A program made the translations under genes and the position numbers. A stretch of DNA of 64,000 nt, taken from positions 16,289,501 through 16,353,500 of the forward strand of contig JAEOAD010000052.1 of the NCBI GenBank assembly GCA_036365145.1, given 5' to 3'. Positions 25,300 to 36,186 of this stretch are shown one piece after another. Every line of letters begins with the position of its first letter. Position 1 is the stretch's first letter. The notes beneath the pieces are model-generated. The model was not told where the DNA came from. It searched no databases and saw nothing but the letters and a program-made list of their open reading frames with translations. Source of the stretch: Orientallactaga sibirica (Eukaryota > Chordata > Mammalia > Rodentia > Dipodidae).

Positions 25300-25645
25300 G
25301 GTATGTATGTGTGCATGGGCAGTGAGTGCATTTACATGTGGTGTAGATGTGTGCACACATGTGCAGAGGTTAGAGGAAAACAACAGGTGCCCATCTCTAT
25401 CCCTCTTCTGCATTATTTCCTTGAGACAGTTTCTCCCTTAACCTAGTGCTCCAGTTTTTCCATCAGAGTGACTGACTAGAGCTCTCCAGAGAGCCTTCTG
25501 TTTCCATGCCCTGCAACACTGAGAATACAGACATGTACAGCCATGCCTGGCTTTTTACGTGAGTGCTGGGGTTTGCATTCAAGTCTTCATGATCATGTAG
25601 CAAGCACTTTTACCCATGGTGTCATCTCTCCAGGCCCATTGAACA
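25300..25645 (-). repeat. B4-type SINE, reverse (tentative)
   Basis: CA/TG-rich end, middle tgagacagtttctcc, and ending tgtcatctctccaggccc, a reversed tRNA-like head. Confidence 0.5.
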
Positions 25646-25734
25646 ACTTTATTATTTGCATATAACTAATAACAATAATGCAACAGAAAGATTGTTTCAT
25701 TATTATTTTAAATCTTGTTTTCTTTTTTTAATTT

Positions 25735-26032
25735 TTAATTTATTTATTTATTTTTGGTTTTTCCAGGTAAGGTCTTACTCTTGCCCAAGCTGACCTGGAA
25801 TTAACTATGTAGTCTCAGGGTGGCCTCAAACTCATGACAATCCTCCTACCTCTGCCTACCGAGTGCTGGGATTAATGGCATGCACCAACATGCCTGGAAA
25901 ATCTTTTTGTTTTTGAGACAGGGTCTTGCTACGCATCCCAGGTTGGCCTTGAACTTACTGTGTAACATAGGCTAGCCTTAAACTCTCTCTTCCTGTGTCA
26001 GCCTCCCTAGTGCTTGAATTAGAGATGTGAGC
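25735..26032 (-). repeat. Two reverse B1-type SINEs in tandem
   Basis: 25735-25897 is of the younger type (gtagtctcagggtggcc). 25905-26032 is older (gagacagggtcttgctacgc). Confidence 0.85.
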
Positions 26033-26096
26033 ACAATGCTTTAATGTTTTGAAATAGAGCTGTGTAGAGGTCTGGGTCTAGTTTAGTTTAGTTTAG

Positions 26097-26247
26097 TTTT
26101 TTTTTTTTTTTTCCTGAGGTAGGGTCTCACTGTGGCCCAGGCTGACCTGGAATTAACTATGAAGTCTCAGGGTGGCCTCGAACTCACAGCGATCCTCCTA
26201 CCTTTGTCTCCCAAGTGCTAGAATTAAAGTGCACCACCACGCCCAGC
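26097..26247 (-). repeat. B1-type SINE
   Basis: Reverse copy, from a T run to caccaccacgcccagct. Confidence 0.92.
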
Positions 26248-26496
26248 TAGTTTTTTTTTCTTTAGTTCATGCATAATATACATATTTATGAGGTACAGCT
26301 AGTTCATTTTTAATAGCTGTCGTAACTGATTCAAAGAGAAAAATGCATCATGGATTGCTTGTATTAAATCATTGCATTCATTTTTTTATCCCCATCCATC
26401 AACTAAAGTTTTTTTATTGAGCTCAAACCAGGAATTGCCTATCTTCATTTATGTCCACTAGAGATTTTACGAGCTAGTCAGAAAGCATTATAGTTT

Positions 26497-26724
26497 TTTT
26501 TTAAGTATTTATTTATTTATTTGAGAGAGAGAAGAGGCAGCGAGGGAGAGAGGGAGAGAGAGGGAGAATGAGAATGGGCACACCAGGGCCTCTAGCCACT
26601 GCAAACTAACTCCAGATTGATGTGCCACCTTGTGCATCTGGCTTACATGGGTCCTAGTGAGTCAATCCTGGATCCTTAGGCTTCACAGGTAAGTGCCTTA
26701 ACAGCTAAGCCATCTCTCCAGCCT
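26497..26724 (-). repeat. DIP-type SINE
   Basis: Reverse copy with (ATTT)n, a GA-rich tract and the head taagccatctctccagcct. Confidence 0.92.
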
Positions 26725-26901
26725 CATTTAAAAATATATTTCTAACAAATAGATTCAATATCCATTGACATTATTTGTACAAATTTCAAACAGGCTAGAA
26801 AAAAAATTGTTTCTAGGTCTGAGGAGAGGACACAGTGGATAAAGAGCACAAATCTGAGCCCTGAGTTCAAGGCCCCAGACCCTATGAAAAAATCAGAAAC
26901 T

Positions 26902-27165
26902 GGGCTGGACAGATGGCTTAGTGGTTAAGGCGCCTGCCTCCTAAACCTAAGAACGCCGGTTCCAATCTCCAGGTCCCACGTTTAGCCAGATGCAAAGTGA
27001 TGCAAGGGTACAATGTCGCACTTGACCACAAGGGGGCGCACACATCTGGATTTCGTTCACAGCAGCTGAGACACTGCTGGCGTGCCCATCTCTATCTATC
27101 TCCCTCTTCCTCTCTGTCTGTCTCTCTCTGTGTCTCTCTCCAAAAATAAATTTAAAAAATTTTTT
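26902..27165 (+). repeat. DIP-type SINE, long variant, perfect 15-bp target duplication
   Basis: Flanked by aaaaaatcagaaact at 26887-26901 and 27166-27180. Unlike ordinary copies it has an extra segment after cagatgca, containing gtcgcacttgaccacaag and ggggcgcacac. It inserted in an old B4-like copy. Confidence 0.95.
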
Positions 27166-27442
27166 AAAAAATCAGAAACTGTGGAGGGCTTCTGCAATCC
27201 CAGTGCACTTGTAGAAAAAAGGGAATTTTCCTAGAAGTTCACAAACATAATGTTAAACATTCAGACACTTTGACTCAAAACAAAGTGAAAGGTGGTCACC
27301 TCTCCAAAAGTTGGCCTCTTACTTCCACACATACACCATGGAACAGGCACTCCTGCACACACACACACACTAAATAAGTAAATAAAATCTGTTTCTAATA
27401 TTTATAGGTATGTACATGTAAACATATTATAGGTAACACCAC

Positions 27443-27710
27443 ATTTTTTTTGGAGAGAGACACAGAGAGAGACAGAGAGAAAGGGAGAGGAAGACAGATA
27501 GAAATGGGCGCACCAGCAGCCTCTCAACTGCTGCAAAAAAAAAATCCAGATGTGTGCGCCCCCTTGTGGTCACGTGCGACATTGCGCCCTTGCATCACTT
27601 TGCATCTGGCTAAACGTGGGACCTGGAGATTGGAACCGGCGTTCTTAGGCTTAGGAGGCAGGCGCCTTAACCACTAAGCCATCTCTCCAGCCCAGCCATC
27701 TCTCCAGGCC
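27443..27710 (-). repeat. DIP-type SINE, long variant
   Basis: Reverse copy of the same long variant (cccccttgtggtcacgtgcg). The flanks aacaccacattttt and aataccacgttttt are a diverged target duplication. The head end agccatctctccag is repeated twice. Confidence 0.93.
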
Positions 27711-28052
27711 AATACCACGTTTTTAGCAACAAAAATATCATTTTCAAAATATCCTCTCCAAACATGAGTTTCTATGAGAAAGCAGTAATGTTAAAATGAG
27801 TTACCTAATCTATTTGAGTCAAGTGACTTTGCATTCACCATTTGTGATACATAACTACATATGTGTTACAAATAATACAAAATGCTAGCAAAATAATAGC
27901 TAGAAAGCTGCCAACTACCACTTGTCATCATATAAAGGTCAGCAAATTTGAAACACTTGGTTTTGTGCAAGAAAAATATTTAATTATTCTTTATGTTTAT
28001 GGCTCTTAGATCACCAGCAAACTCCATGTGGTTGAAAAGATGTTCATAGCCT

Positions 28053-28238
28053 GGGCTGGAGAGATGGCTTTTGGTAAAGGCGTTTGCCTGCAAAGCAAAG
28101 GACCCAGGTTTGATTCCCCAGGATCCACGTTAGCCAGATGCACCTGGGGGACACACACGTCTGGAGTTCATTTGCAGTGGCTGGAGGCCCTAGCGTATCC
28201 ATTCTCTCTCTCTCTATCAAATAAATAAATAAATTTAT
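28053..28238 (+). repeat. DIP-type SINE
   Basis: Starts gggctggagagatggctttt and ends (AAAT)n. Confidence 0.92.
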
Positions 28239-28239
28239 T

Positions 28240-28800
28240 TCCCTTTTTATTTCAAATCATTATATAAGCTTGGCTACATGTTACTCCCTTATTTTTGACA
28301 ATTTCCTACATCACCCTCTCTTACATCCCCACTCCCACTAAACCTCTTCTTAACTAATTCCCTTTGTACTTTCATGTCTTTGGTTTTGACACACTAAGTT
28401 CAATTAGGGTTGCTGACATGAACAAGATAAATAAGTTATTTATTGGTGTATGGACAACTTATCAGTTACTCATGAAGAACATAACTCCCTCTCCCCCATC
28501 AACCATTCACTGTCGCTAGCTCCTCTGGAAGGAGTGGAGTCTTGCACCATCCTCTCCCATCCATGATAGAATGTCAATGGGTTCAGTTTTGTGTAGGAAA
28601 TCACAGCTGCTATGAGTTCATGAGTGTAATGGCCATGTTGTGTCCAGAAGACAGTGTTCCACAGAACTCCTTCTTCCTCACTTTACATTCTTTGCTCCCT
28701 CTCTTTCATCTCCCATGATGTTCCTTGAACCTTGGAGAAGGCAGTATAGATGTCTCCTTTAGGGTCAAGCACACAAAAGTCACAGTCTCAAACTTTGTTA
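28240..28800 (-). mobile_element. L1 3'UTR (antisense)
   Basis: The blocks ggagtcttgcaccatcctct and ctgctatgagttcatgagtg resemble the antisense L1 3'UTR of rodents from memory. The 33097-33488 segment shares some phrasing (a cagtatagatgtct-type block) with it. Confidence 0.55.
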
Positions 28801-28829
28801 TATTTTAAGCTCTTAAAAAATAACTAATG

Positions 28830-29063
28830 TGGGGCTGGGAAAGTGGCTCAGTAGTTAAAGGTGCTTGCTTGCAAAGCCTGAGAATGTGAGTTCCATCCTC
28901 CTCAGTATCCACATAGAGCCAGGCCCAAAGTGAGTAATGGGAGGCAAAGCCAGGAGAATCTGAAGCTCATGGGCCAGCTAGTCCTGTCTCAAAGAAGGTT
29001 AAAGGGTACTGACAACTTGAGGTTGCCCTTTAACATCTCACTCATGCCCACACGCACTTAATC
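28830..29063 (+). repeat. B4-type SINE
   Basis: Head ggggctgggaaagtggctca, B1-like middle ccaggagaatctgaag, and end cccacacgcac. Confidence 0.65.
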
Positions 29064-29069
29064 AAAATA

Positions 29070-29221
29070 ATTTTTTTTAATTTTTTTGAGGTAAGGTCTT
29101 GCTCTAGCCCAGGCTGACCTGGAATTCACGTGGTAGTCTCAGGGTAGCCTTGACTCACAGCGATCCTCCTACCTCTGCCTCCAAAGTGCTGTAATTAAAG
29201 GCCATGTGCCACCTGCCTGGC
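29070..29221 (-). repeat. B1-type SINE
   Basis: Reverse copy from a T run to ccacctgcctggc. Confidence 0.9.
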
Positions 29222-29380
29222 ACAAAATAAACATTTTTTTTTAAAAAACACTAACCATATCAATGCTTCCAGGGAATCAGTGTCACCACATGCTGCCATG
29301 TCTCTTCTTCATGGAGAAATCTGTCCATCAATGATTACACTCAGCTTCCCCATAAACAGTGGTAGGTTTTTGTAGCTTTT

Positions 29381-29585
29381 AATATTATTTATTTATTTAT
29401 TTATTTGACAGAGAGAAAGAGAGAGAGAGAGAAAGGGTGCACCAGGGCCTCCAGCCACTGTAAACGAACTCCAGATGCATGCTCCACCTTGTGCATCTGG
29501 CTTACGTGGGTCCTGGGAAATCGAACCTGGGTCATTTGGCTTTGCAGGCAAATGCCTTAACTGCTAAGCCATCCCTCCAGCCCCA
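29381..29585 (-). repeat. DIP-type SINE with target duplication
   Basis: Flanks gtttttgtagctttt (29366-29380) and gtttttgtggctttt (29586-29600), 14 of 15 identical. Confidence 0.93.
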
Positions 29586-29614
29586 GTTTTTGTGGCTTTT
29601 AAAAGGTAGGCATT

Positions 29615-29815
29615 GGGGCTGAAGAAATGGCTTAGCAGTTAAGGTGCCTGCCTGTGAAACCTAAGGACCCATGTTCAATTCACCAGGACCCATGTAAGCC
29701 AGATGCACAAGGTGGCACATGCTTCTGGAGTTAGTTGCAGTGGCTGGAGGCCCTGGCATGCCCATTCTCCCCCCCGCCTCTTTATCTCTTGCAAGTAAAT
29801 TTTTTTAAAAAGTAA
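29615..29815 (+). repeat. DIP-type SINE
   Basis: Starts ggggctgaagaaatggctta; opposite in orientation to the copy 30 bp to the left. Confidence 0.9.
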
Positions 29816-29849
29816 AAATTTTAAAAAGTAAAAATTATTTTTTTTAGAA

Positions 29850-29942
29850 ACAAAAAGACAGGTGTTGCTGTGTAGCACAGGTTGACCTTGAACTCATTAT
29901 CCTCTGCTTCCCAAGTGCTGGGATTACAAACGTGTACCATAA
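29850..29942 (-). repeat. Old B1-type SINE
   Basis: Reverse, with gtgctgggattacaaacgtg. Confidence 0.7.
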
Positions 29943-30211
29943 GTTATAAATGGTGTTTTATTAAAGAAATACTGTGCTCATCATTCCATACCACCCTTTT
30001 CTTTCGTGGCTCATAGAAATGTGGTTCTTCACGTATTTACTTATTGAAGCAGAGTCTAGGCAGTCTGAATTAGTGGCATCTGTGCTTTCACTTAACTACT
30101 TAGGAAAGCTTTGGTGGTGTGAAACTTTGCCTAGTGCTTACTACTTGACATGGTCAGCATTTTTATTTTTTCAGCAGCTTCCAGTGTTGTGGTATATGTA
30201 CTATTCTTTTT

Positions 30212-30350
30212 GTTGTTTTATTTTCTTGAGGTAGGGTCTTACTCTAGCCCAGGCTAATCTAGAACTCACTCTATAGCCCAGTTTGGCTATGATCCTCTTA
30301 TTTCAGCTTCCCAAGTGCTAGGATTATAAGTGTGAGCCATCACACCAGGT
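30212..30350 (-). repeat. Old B1-type SINE
   Basis: Reverse, with gaggtagggtcttactctag and gtgctaggattataagtgtg. Confidence 0.8.
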
Positions 30351-30359
30351 CAAATATAT

Positions 30360-31030
30360 GCTATGCTTGCCAACTGCTGGGTTTTCAGTTTCTGTAAGAC
30401 AATGGAATGAATGTATGTGTATAGTTAGAATCACATGAGATGGGTGAAAGGGAGAGTGAGCTGGTCTCCAATAACCACCTCTTTCCTGTCACTACCAGCA
30501 AAGGCCAGCAATGGAAGACACCCAGGGAAAGGAAGATTGGGACCTCATTCACTGACTATAAATGTGTTGTGACAGAGCGCTTGCTGACCTGCCTCGCACA
30601 CCTAGATGAGCTTAGGCACAGAGAACTGAGGCAGGGACTCCTTGTGATGACTGATTGGATGCTCATGGTTTTGGTAATTTAGAGAACAACTGTGTTTCAA
30701 GGAGGCCTCAGCAGTGGCATTTCTTTTCTTTCATTTGCATTGCAAACATTATCTTCAATTGTGGTTTTCTTGCAAGAATCTTGTTAAGCCATGTATGCAT
30801 TTGTGAGAGGAGTTAATGCAGTTAAATTTTGGTCAGGTAATGGATAAAAGCCACTTAGCTAGGTAATTGTAACCTGTGACACATTACAGTGGTCCAAGCT
30901 ATCAGCATTAATTGCAGGCAGCCATACCAGGCATTTCTGGAGATGTTGAGGTAAAAGAATGGAGGACCTTGCCCATGGGTTCCTGTCTGGAAGTTCTAGT
31001 GGTTCAACCTCAATTCTCCTACACTATGAC
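30360..31030. other. Intron without recognised feature
   Basis: No repeat or coding similarity is seen; an 80-codon frame at 30440-30682 has no family resemblance. Confidence 0.5.
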
Positions 31031-31034
31031 CATT

Positions 31035-31195
31035 CCTAGAATACATATATATGACATATAGTGTATATGATAAAAACACATATTATATACATATTATATA
31101 TAGTGGTCTGCTATATAATTATATGCATAAATCATATATGCTATATAATTGTACACAGATGTTATGTGTATACAATTATATAACTGACAATTATG
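31035..31195. repeat. AT-rich alternating purine-pyrimidine tract
   Basis: Many overlapping TATATA/CATATA words, with partly self-complementary blocks such as tatataattatatgcataa. Low-complexity sequence able to form hairpins. Confidence 0.7.
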
Positions 31196-31199
31196 ACAA

Positions 31200-31655
31200 A
31201 GATTGCTTTGTGTGTTTGTTTACTAAGTACCGTACACTATAGAGCTCAAACAACAGAAGTTCATTGTCTTATAACTCTGGAGATTAGAACTTTAAGTTCA
31301 AGGTGTTTATTCCTTCTGAAGACTGGGAAGAAGGGTCTATTCCATTGCTTTCCCTGACTTTTTTTTTTTTTTTGGCAATTTTTGGTGTTTCTTGGATTGT
31401 CGAAGCATCACCTTAATATCTGCCTCCAGAGTGGGTATCTATGTCCTAATTTTCCTCTTTGTAAGGGCATAGTGTTATATCAGATTAGGGTCTACTCTCT
31501 TCTGTGTGACTTCATTTTCACCTAGTAAAATATACCTACAACTCTATTTCCAAATAAAGTCACATTCTGACTTACTATAGCTTATGACTCTGACATATGA
31601 ATTTCAAAGCAGACACAATTCAATCTATAATATTGCCTTGTATTCTAGACTTTCT
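31200..31655. repeat. Ancient dispersed repeat, class unresolved
   Basis: The phrases aagttcattgtcttataact, ccaaataaagtcacattctg and acatatgaatttcaaagc recall a common old mammalian LTR or DNA-element text. I cannot name the subfamily. Confidence 0.45.
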
Positions 31656-31775
31656 GATACAGGATCTCTGAAGGTAAGTACTGAGATCTTTCTCTCCTTC
31701 TCTCTCTCTCATCTCTAATGTATATATCATGCATGTTCCACATTCTTCCTTTGAAATTTTATTATATATATATGT

Positions 31776-32060
31776 TTGGTTTTTCGAGGTAGGGTCTCAC
31801 TCTAGCTCATGCTGACCTGGAATTCGCTATGTAGTCTCAGGGTGGCCTTGAACTCATGGCGATCTTCCTACCTCTACCTCCCAAGAGCTGGGATTAAAGG
31901 TGTGCATCGCCCGACCAATAATTATATATATATATATATATATTTTGGAGAGTCTTGCTATAATAGCTCTAGTTGGCTTGTGCTAACTATGTAGCCCAGA
32001 CTATCCATGAGCTCATACAACCTTCCTACCTCTGCTTCCCAAGTGTTGGGATTACAGGTG
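31776..32060 (-). repeat. Two reverse B1-type SINEs flanking a (TA)n
   Basis: 31776-31918 is of the younger type. (TA)n lies at 31921-31943. 31945-32060 is older and ends gtgttgggattacaggtg. Confidence 0.85.
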
Positions 32061-32401
32061 TTGCACTTGCTGCAAGTTTTGAAAGTTGCTTCAAGTAATC
32101 AAAAATTTGGAAGGTGGGAGATTTTGGGCCATTCACGTCTGTTGTGTGAATTCATAGGGCCAGATAAGAACAAAGGACTTAAGGATGAATTGGGAGTCAA
32201 TTTGGAACATGAGAGCAGAATTGTGTGCTGATAAAGTATATGGAAGGTTATTCAACTTTAGAAGAAGTAAATGCTAGAACACTGGGCAACTAGAAGGTGG
32301 GCATAGCATGGGCACAGAGAATGTGTCTGGGTATGCCAAAGTTGACCTTGCTGCTTTAAAAGATTTCCAACTCTCTTCTGTGTGTGTCCTTCTTGAACTC
32401 T

Positions 32402-32619
32402 TTTAGTTCAGATTTTTGTTGCTATAACAAAATATTTAAGATAACCAAATTAAAAAGATGAAGGGTTTTCTGGGGGTCAGTTTTATAGGCTTCAGTCCTT
32501 GGTCCATTGTGGAAAGGCAGCAGGTTATGGCAGGAGGGTGTGGAGGAGGAACCTGTTTATCTCATGGTACCCAGGAAGCAAAGAGTAATAGAAGTGGTTG
32601 GCCTTCCACTAACTTCTTT
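32402..32619. repeat. Dispersed repeat X, left part (split copy)
   Basis: It shares its layout with 36187-36550 and 51601-52150: a tttgttgctataacaaaata-type start, a cattgtggaaaggcagcagg block, and a right part continuing at 33503. Class not determined. Confidence 0.5.
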
Positions 32620-32633
32620 TTTAAAATATATTT

Positions 32634-32680
<47 letters not shown>

Positions 32681-32859
32681 TCTTTTTATTTAAAAGAGAG
32701 AGAGAGAATGGGCACGCCAGGGCCTCCAGTCCCTGCAAATGAATTCCAGATACATGCACCCCCTTGTGCATCTGGCTTACTTGGGTCCTGGAGAATCGAA
32801 CTGGTATCCTTTTGGCTTTGCAGGCAAATGCTTTAACCACTAAGCAATCTCTCCAACCC
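32620..32859 (-). repeat. DIP-type SINE in repeat X
   Basis: Flanked by ccactaacttctt at 32607-32619 and 32860-32872. A (TTTA)n of about 50 bp is its expanded tail. Confidence 0.94.
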
Positions 32860-32872
32860 CCACTAACTTCTT

Positions 32873-33096
32873 TAAAAAAAAATATTTTATTTAGTTATTT
32901 TCAAGCAGAAAGAAATAGAGAGAAGAGAGACTAACAGAGACAATGGGTACACCAGAGCCTTCATCCACTGCAAATGAACTCCAGATGTATGTGCCACTTT
33001 GTGCATCTGGCTTTATGTAGGAACTGGAGAATTGAATCAGGGTTGTTAGGTTTCACAGGCAAACACCTTAACCACTGAACCATCTCTTCAGTCCCA
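32873..33096 (-). repeat. DIP-type SINE, second at the same site
   Basis: Reverse copy, ending aaccactgaaccatctcttc. It lies between the second and third copies of ccactaacttctt, together with the L1 fragment to the right. Confidence 0.9.
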
Positions 33097-33489
33097 AACC
33101 TTTTCTTGACAACTTCCGTAAACATAAACAATATACCATGATCATATCCCTCCCAAATCTCCTCTACACCAAATCCCTTCTTTCCCTCCTGTTTTTTTCC
33201 TCCTGTTATGTAGGTCTTGTGTCTGTATGACAGCATTGTGAGCAGTACTCCTCTTCCTTTGGCTCTTATATTCTTTCTACCACCTCTCCCTTTATGGTCT
33301 GTGAGCCTTGGAGGGTGTGATAGAGATGTCTCACTTAGTACTGAACAGTCCATTATCACTTCTTCTCAGCACTTTGGCCATTTTTTAGTCACCCTAGTGG
33401 TCACCACCATCAGAAAAGAGAAGCTTCTCTAACCAAAAGTGAGAGTAGCATTAATATATGGGCATAAATGTGTTTACAGGATAGTTTTT
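33097..33489 (-). mobile_element. L1 3'UTR fragment
   Basis: The blocks gtgagccttggagggtgtg and agaagcttctctaaccaaaa resemble the antisense rodent L1 3'UTR. The right limit is the third ccactaacttctt (33490-33502). Confidence 0.6.
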
Positions 33490-33502
33490 CCACTAACTTC
33501 TT

Positions 33503-33642
33503 TGAGGACACACATCACCAATGATCTAAAATCTTTCACTGGACCCTCCCAGTAAAGCTTCTACCACTTCCTAAGCTGAAGACTGAATGTTCAACACATA
33601 CGCCTTTGGGAAATATTTAAGGTCCAAATTACAACATTCACG
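33503..33642. repeat. Dispersed repeat X, right part
   Basis: Continuation of the copy at 32402 after the nested insertions (ggaccctcccagtaaagctt, ggtccaaattacaac). Confidence 0.5.
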
Positions 33643-34084
33643 TGAGACCTGTGCCCCCCACTCCAGCCCTGAAAGCCCATGCAACCAACCCATTCCTGAG
33701 GCTGGAGGGAGAGTAGTAAGTAACCCTATCAACTGTCTGAGCTGGTGTGAGGGGGGAGAAAGTGATGTTGGGGCGGTCACATGCCCAGGACAAGGGATGT
33801 CATAATAGAAGAGCCCTCACATGCCACATGTGACCCTGGCCAGACCTAGTTTAAAGAAACTTGGGTGTTTGAGAGTACATGACCATTACTCATTTGGGAA
33901 CTAGGGGTCTAGTTATGTGTATGAGATGATGGGGATTGAATGCAGGGACCCAAGCCTTGCATATGCTAAGCAAGTGTTCTACTAACAAGCTTTATCTCCA
34001 TTCTGAAAATCTGATATGAGAAATAGTTTGGTTTTAAAATGAAAAGTGCTGTGCCAATTATGGCATCTATGGTAATTAGGTAAC

Positions 34085-34235
34085 AACTAACAACTCTTAT
34101 AATTGTTACTTATCAGGCACTGTGCAGCTATGATCCTGATGCTTAACCCTAATGACAACCTTATTAGGCAGATATAATTATTATCCCACTCTAAGTAAGT
34201 AGTGAAACCAGAATTGAAACTCAGTCTGTCTGACT
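34085..34235 (+). repeat. MIR
   Basis: It contains the core-type text tatcaggcactgtgcagcta and ttattatcccactctaagt. Confidence 0.65.
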
Positions 34236-34305
34236 TTAACATCAATATGTTGACAGGGGCTAATTCTGGTTAAGTTGGTTACAGATGACTTATTTCATTC
34301 CTTTT

Positions 34306-34516
34306 AAAATATATTTTATTTATTTATTTGAGAGAGAGGAGAAAGAGAAAGTGAGAGAGAGAATGGGCACGGCAGGGCTTCTAGCCACTGCAAACGAACT
34401 TTAGATGCACGAGACCCCTTGTGCATCTGGCTAACATGGGTCCTAGGGAATCAAACTGGGATTCTTTGGCTTCACAGGCACACACCTTAACCGCTAAGCC
34501 ATCTCTCCAGCCCTTA
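34306..34516 (-). repeat. DIP-type SINE
   Basis: Flanked by attcctttt at 34297-34305 and 34517-34525. Confidence 0.93.
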
Positions 34517-34525
34517 ATTCCTTTT

Positions 34526-34684
34526 TTTTTTTTTTTTTTTTGGCTTTTTGAGGTAGGGTCTCACTCTAGCTCAGGCTGACCTGGAATTCACTATGTAGTC
34601 TCAGGGTAGCATGGAACTCACAGTGATCCTCTGCCTCCCGAGTGCTGGGATTAAAGGTATGTGCCACCAAACCTGGCTTCCTTC
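34526..34684 (-). repeat. B1-type SINE at the same site
   Basis: Reverse copy between the second (34517-34525) and third (34685-34693) copies of attcctttt. Confidence 0.92.
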
Positions 34685-34710
34685 ATTCCTTTTAAAAAAA
34701 AAATTTTATT

Positions 34711-34935
34711 GGGCTGGAGAAATGGTTTAGCGATTAACGCATTTGCCTACAAAGCCAAAGGATCCTGGTTCAACTCTCCAGGACCCACGTAAGCCATATG
34801 CACAAGGGGGAACATGCATCTGGAGTTCATTTGCAGTGGCTGGAGGCCCTGGCATGCCCATTCTCATTCTCTCTCTCTCTCTGCCTCTTTCTCTCTTGCT
34901 TTCTCAAGTTAATTAATTAATTAATTAATTAATTT
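34711..34935 (+). repeat. DIP-type SINE
   Basis: Starts gggctggagaaatggtttag and ends (TTAA)n; flanks aaaaattttatt and aaaagttttatt. Confidence 0.92.
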
Positions 34936-34939
34936 TAAA

Positions 34940-35107
34940 AGTTTTATTTATGAGTGTATATGTGGACACTCCAGGGTCTCCTGCTGCTAAAAATGAACTC
35001 TAGTGAAAATGAACTCTAATGCATCTGGCTTTACATGAGTAATCGAACCTGGACCAGCAGGTTTTGCAAGCAAGTACTTTTAACTGCTGAGCCATCTCCT
35101 AAGCCTG
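34940..35107 (-). repeat. Diverged DIP-type SINE
   Basis: Reverse copy with an internal duplication of gaaaatgaactcta and the head ctgctgagccatctcctaag. Confidence 0.75.
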
Positions 35108-35438
35108 TTTCATTCTTTATACCCCCCCCCCAAGATTTCTACATAAAATGGAGGAAAATTTAATATCCATAAAAACAATAACATGACTAAACAACAAGCC
35201 ACTGGGATGTGTGTGCAGGAGGAAGTGGTAGTAAGCAGAGTGATATGAAGCAGGCTCCCTTGTCATAGGTACTCCCCATCAGGCCTGGAGTCCTGGCCCC
35301 TTGAGTCAGAATCTATTTCATTATTAAGCTTGTTGTGTTCTTCTCAAGTCTAGGACACAGTGGTAGTGATAGATGGGAAAGGCTCATGGAGACCCTGACC
35401 CTGAGAGACCTCCTCCTTCTCCTCCTTCTTACCCACAG

Positions 35439-35580
35439 GTCAACCCTTTCAGAGATCGCATCTGCAGAGTGTTTTCCCACAACAATGTGTTCTCTTTTGA
35501 GGATGTGTTGAGCATGGCGTCTGTGTTTAGTGAACAGGCCTGCCCTAGCCTGAAGATCGAGTATGCCTTTCGCATCTATG
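35439..35580 (+). CDS. CIB4: CIB4 exon (VNPF...FRIY), first coding exon of the gene visible here
   Basis: This exon encodes 47 residues beginning [13 protein letters not shown] and ending KIEYAFRIY, plus the first base of an Asp codon. It matches the middle of CIB4 (calcium and integrin-binding family member 4), not CIB1-3, in its [16 protein letters not shown] segment. It covers the degenerate second EF-hand region of the CIB fold. A pyrimidine-rich tract and acccacag precede it; the donor is tatg|gtgagt. CIB proteins are small, often myristoylated EF-hand proteins that bind integrin tails and other partners; mouse Cib4 is reported to be needed for spermatid development. Human CIB4 has 185 residues and the four exons here give 123 plus stop, so about 62 N-terminal residues are missing. 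I searched the left 35 kb by eye for the preceding exon and did not find it. Family assignment is from memory of the protein; the splice sites are seen. Confidence 0.93.
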
Positions 35581-35735
35581 GTGAGTGCTGTGTGGGACTG
35601 AGCAGGGAGGGGAAAGGGCATAGAGTGCCTATCACATATGGAATCCAGGACATCAGTTCACTGATAGGATGGTGTTGACCAGGATTTCCTTGGGTCATTG
35701 TGTGTATGTATCATGTTTCTCTCTCTCTTTCTCTC

Positions 35736-35858
35736 TCTTTTTCTTTTTTGGGTTTTTCGAGGTAGGGTCTCAGTCTAGCCCAGGCTGACCTGGAGTTCAC
35801 TCTGTAGTCTCAGGGTGGCCTCAAACTCATGGTGATCCTCCTACTTCTGCCTCAGGTA
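35736..35858 (-). repeat. B1-type SINE, truncated
   Basis: Starts 156 bp downstream of the CIB4 donor at 35580. Ends at ctacttctgcctcagg, so the head is missing. Confidence 0.88.
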
Positions 35859-35940
35859 CAGTGGAATAACAAAATTGATTAAGGATCTCAACTCCAGTGG
35901 ATGGATGCCCTCCCCTCCATGCTGTCTATATTAGTTACTT

Positions 35941-36186
35941 TTTTTTTTTGAGAGAGAGAGACAGAGAGAGAGAGAGGGAGAGGAAAACAGATAGAGATGG
36001 GTGTGCCAGCAGCCTCTCAGCTGCTGTGAACGAAATCCAGATGTGTGCGCCCCCTTGTAGTCAAGTGTGGCATTACGCCCTTGCGTCACTTTGCATCTGG
36101 CTAAATGTGGGACCTGGAGATTGGAACCAGCGTTCTTAGGCTTAGGAGGGAGGCGCCTTAACTGCTAAGCCATCTCTCCAGCCCAA
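35941..36186 (-). repeat. DIP-type SINE, long variant, perfect 14-bp target duplication
   Basis: Flanked by tatattagttactt at 35927-35940 and 36187-36200. It carries the extra segment of the long variant (cccccttgtagtcaagtgtg). Confidence 0.95.
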
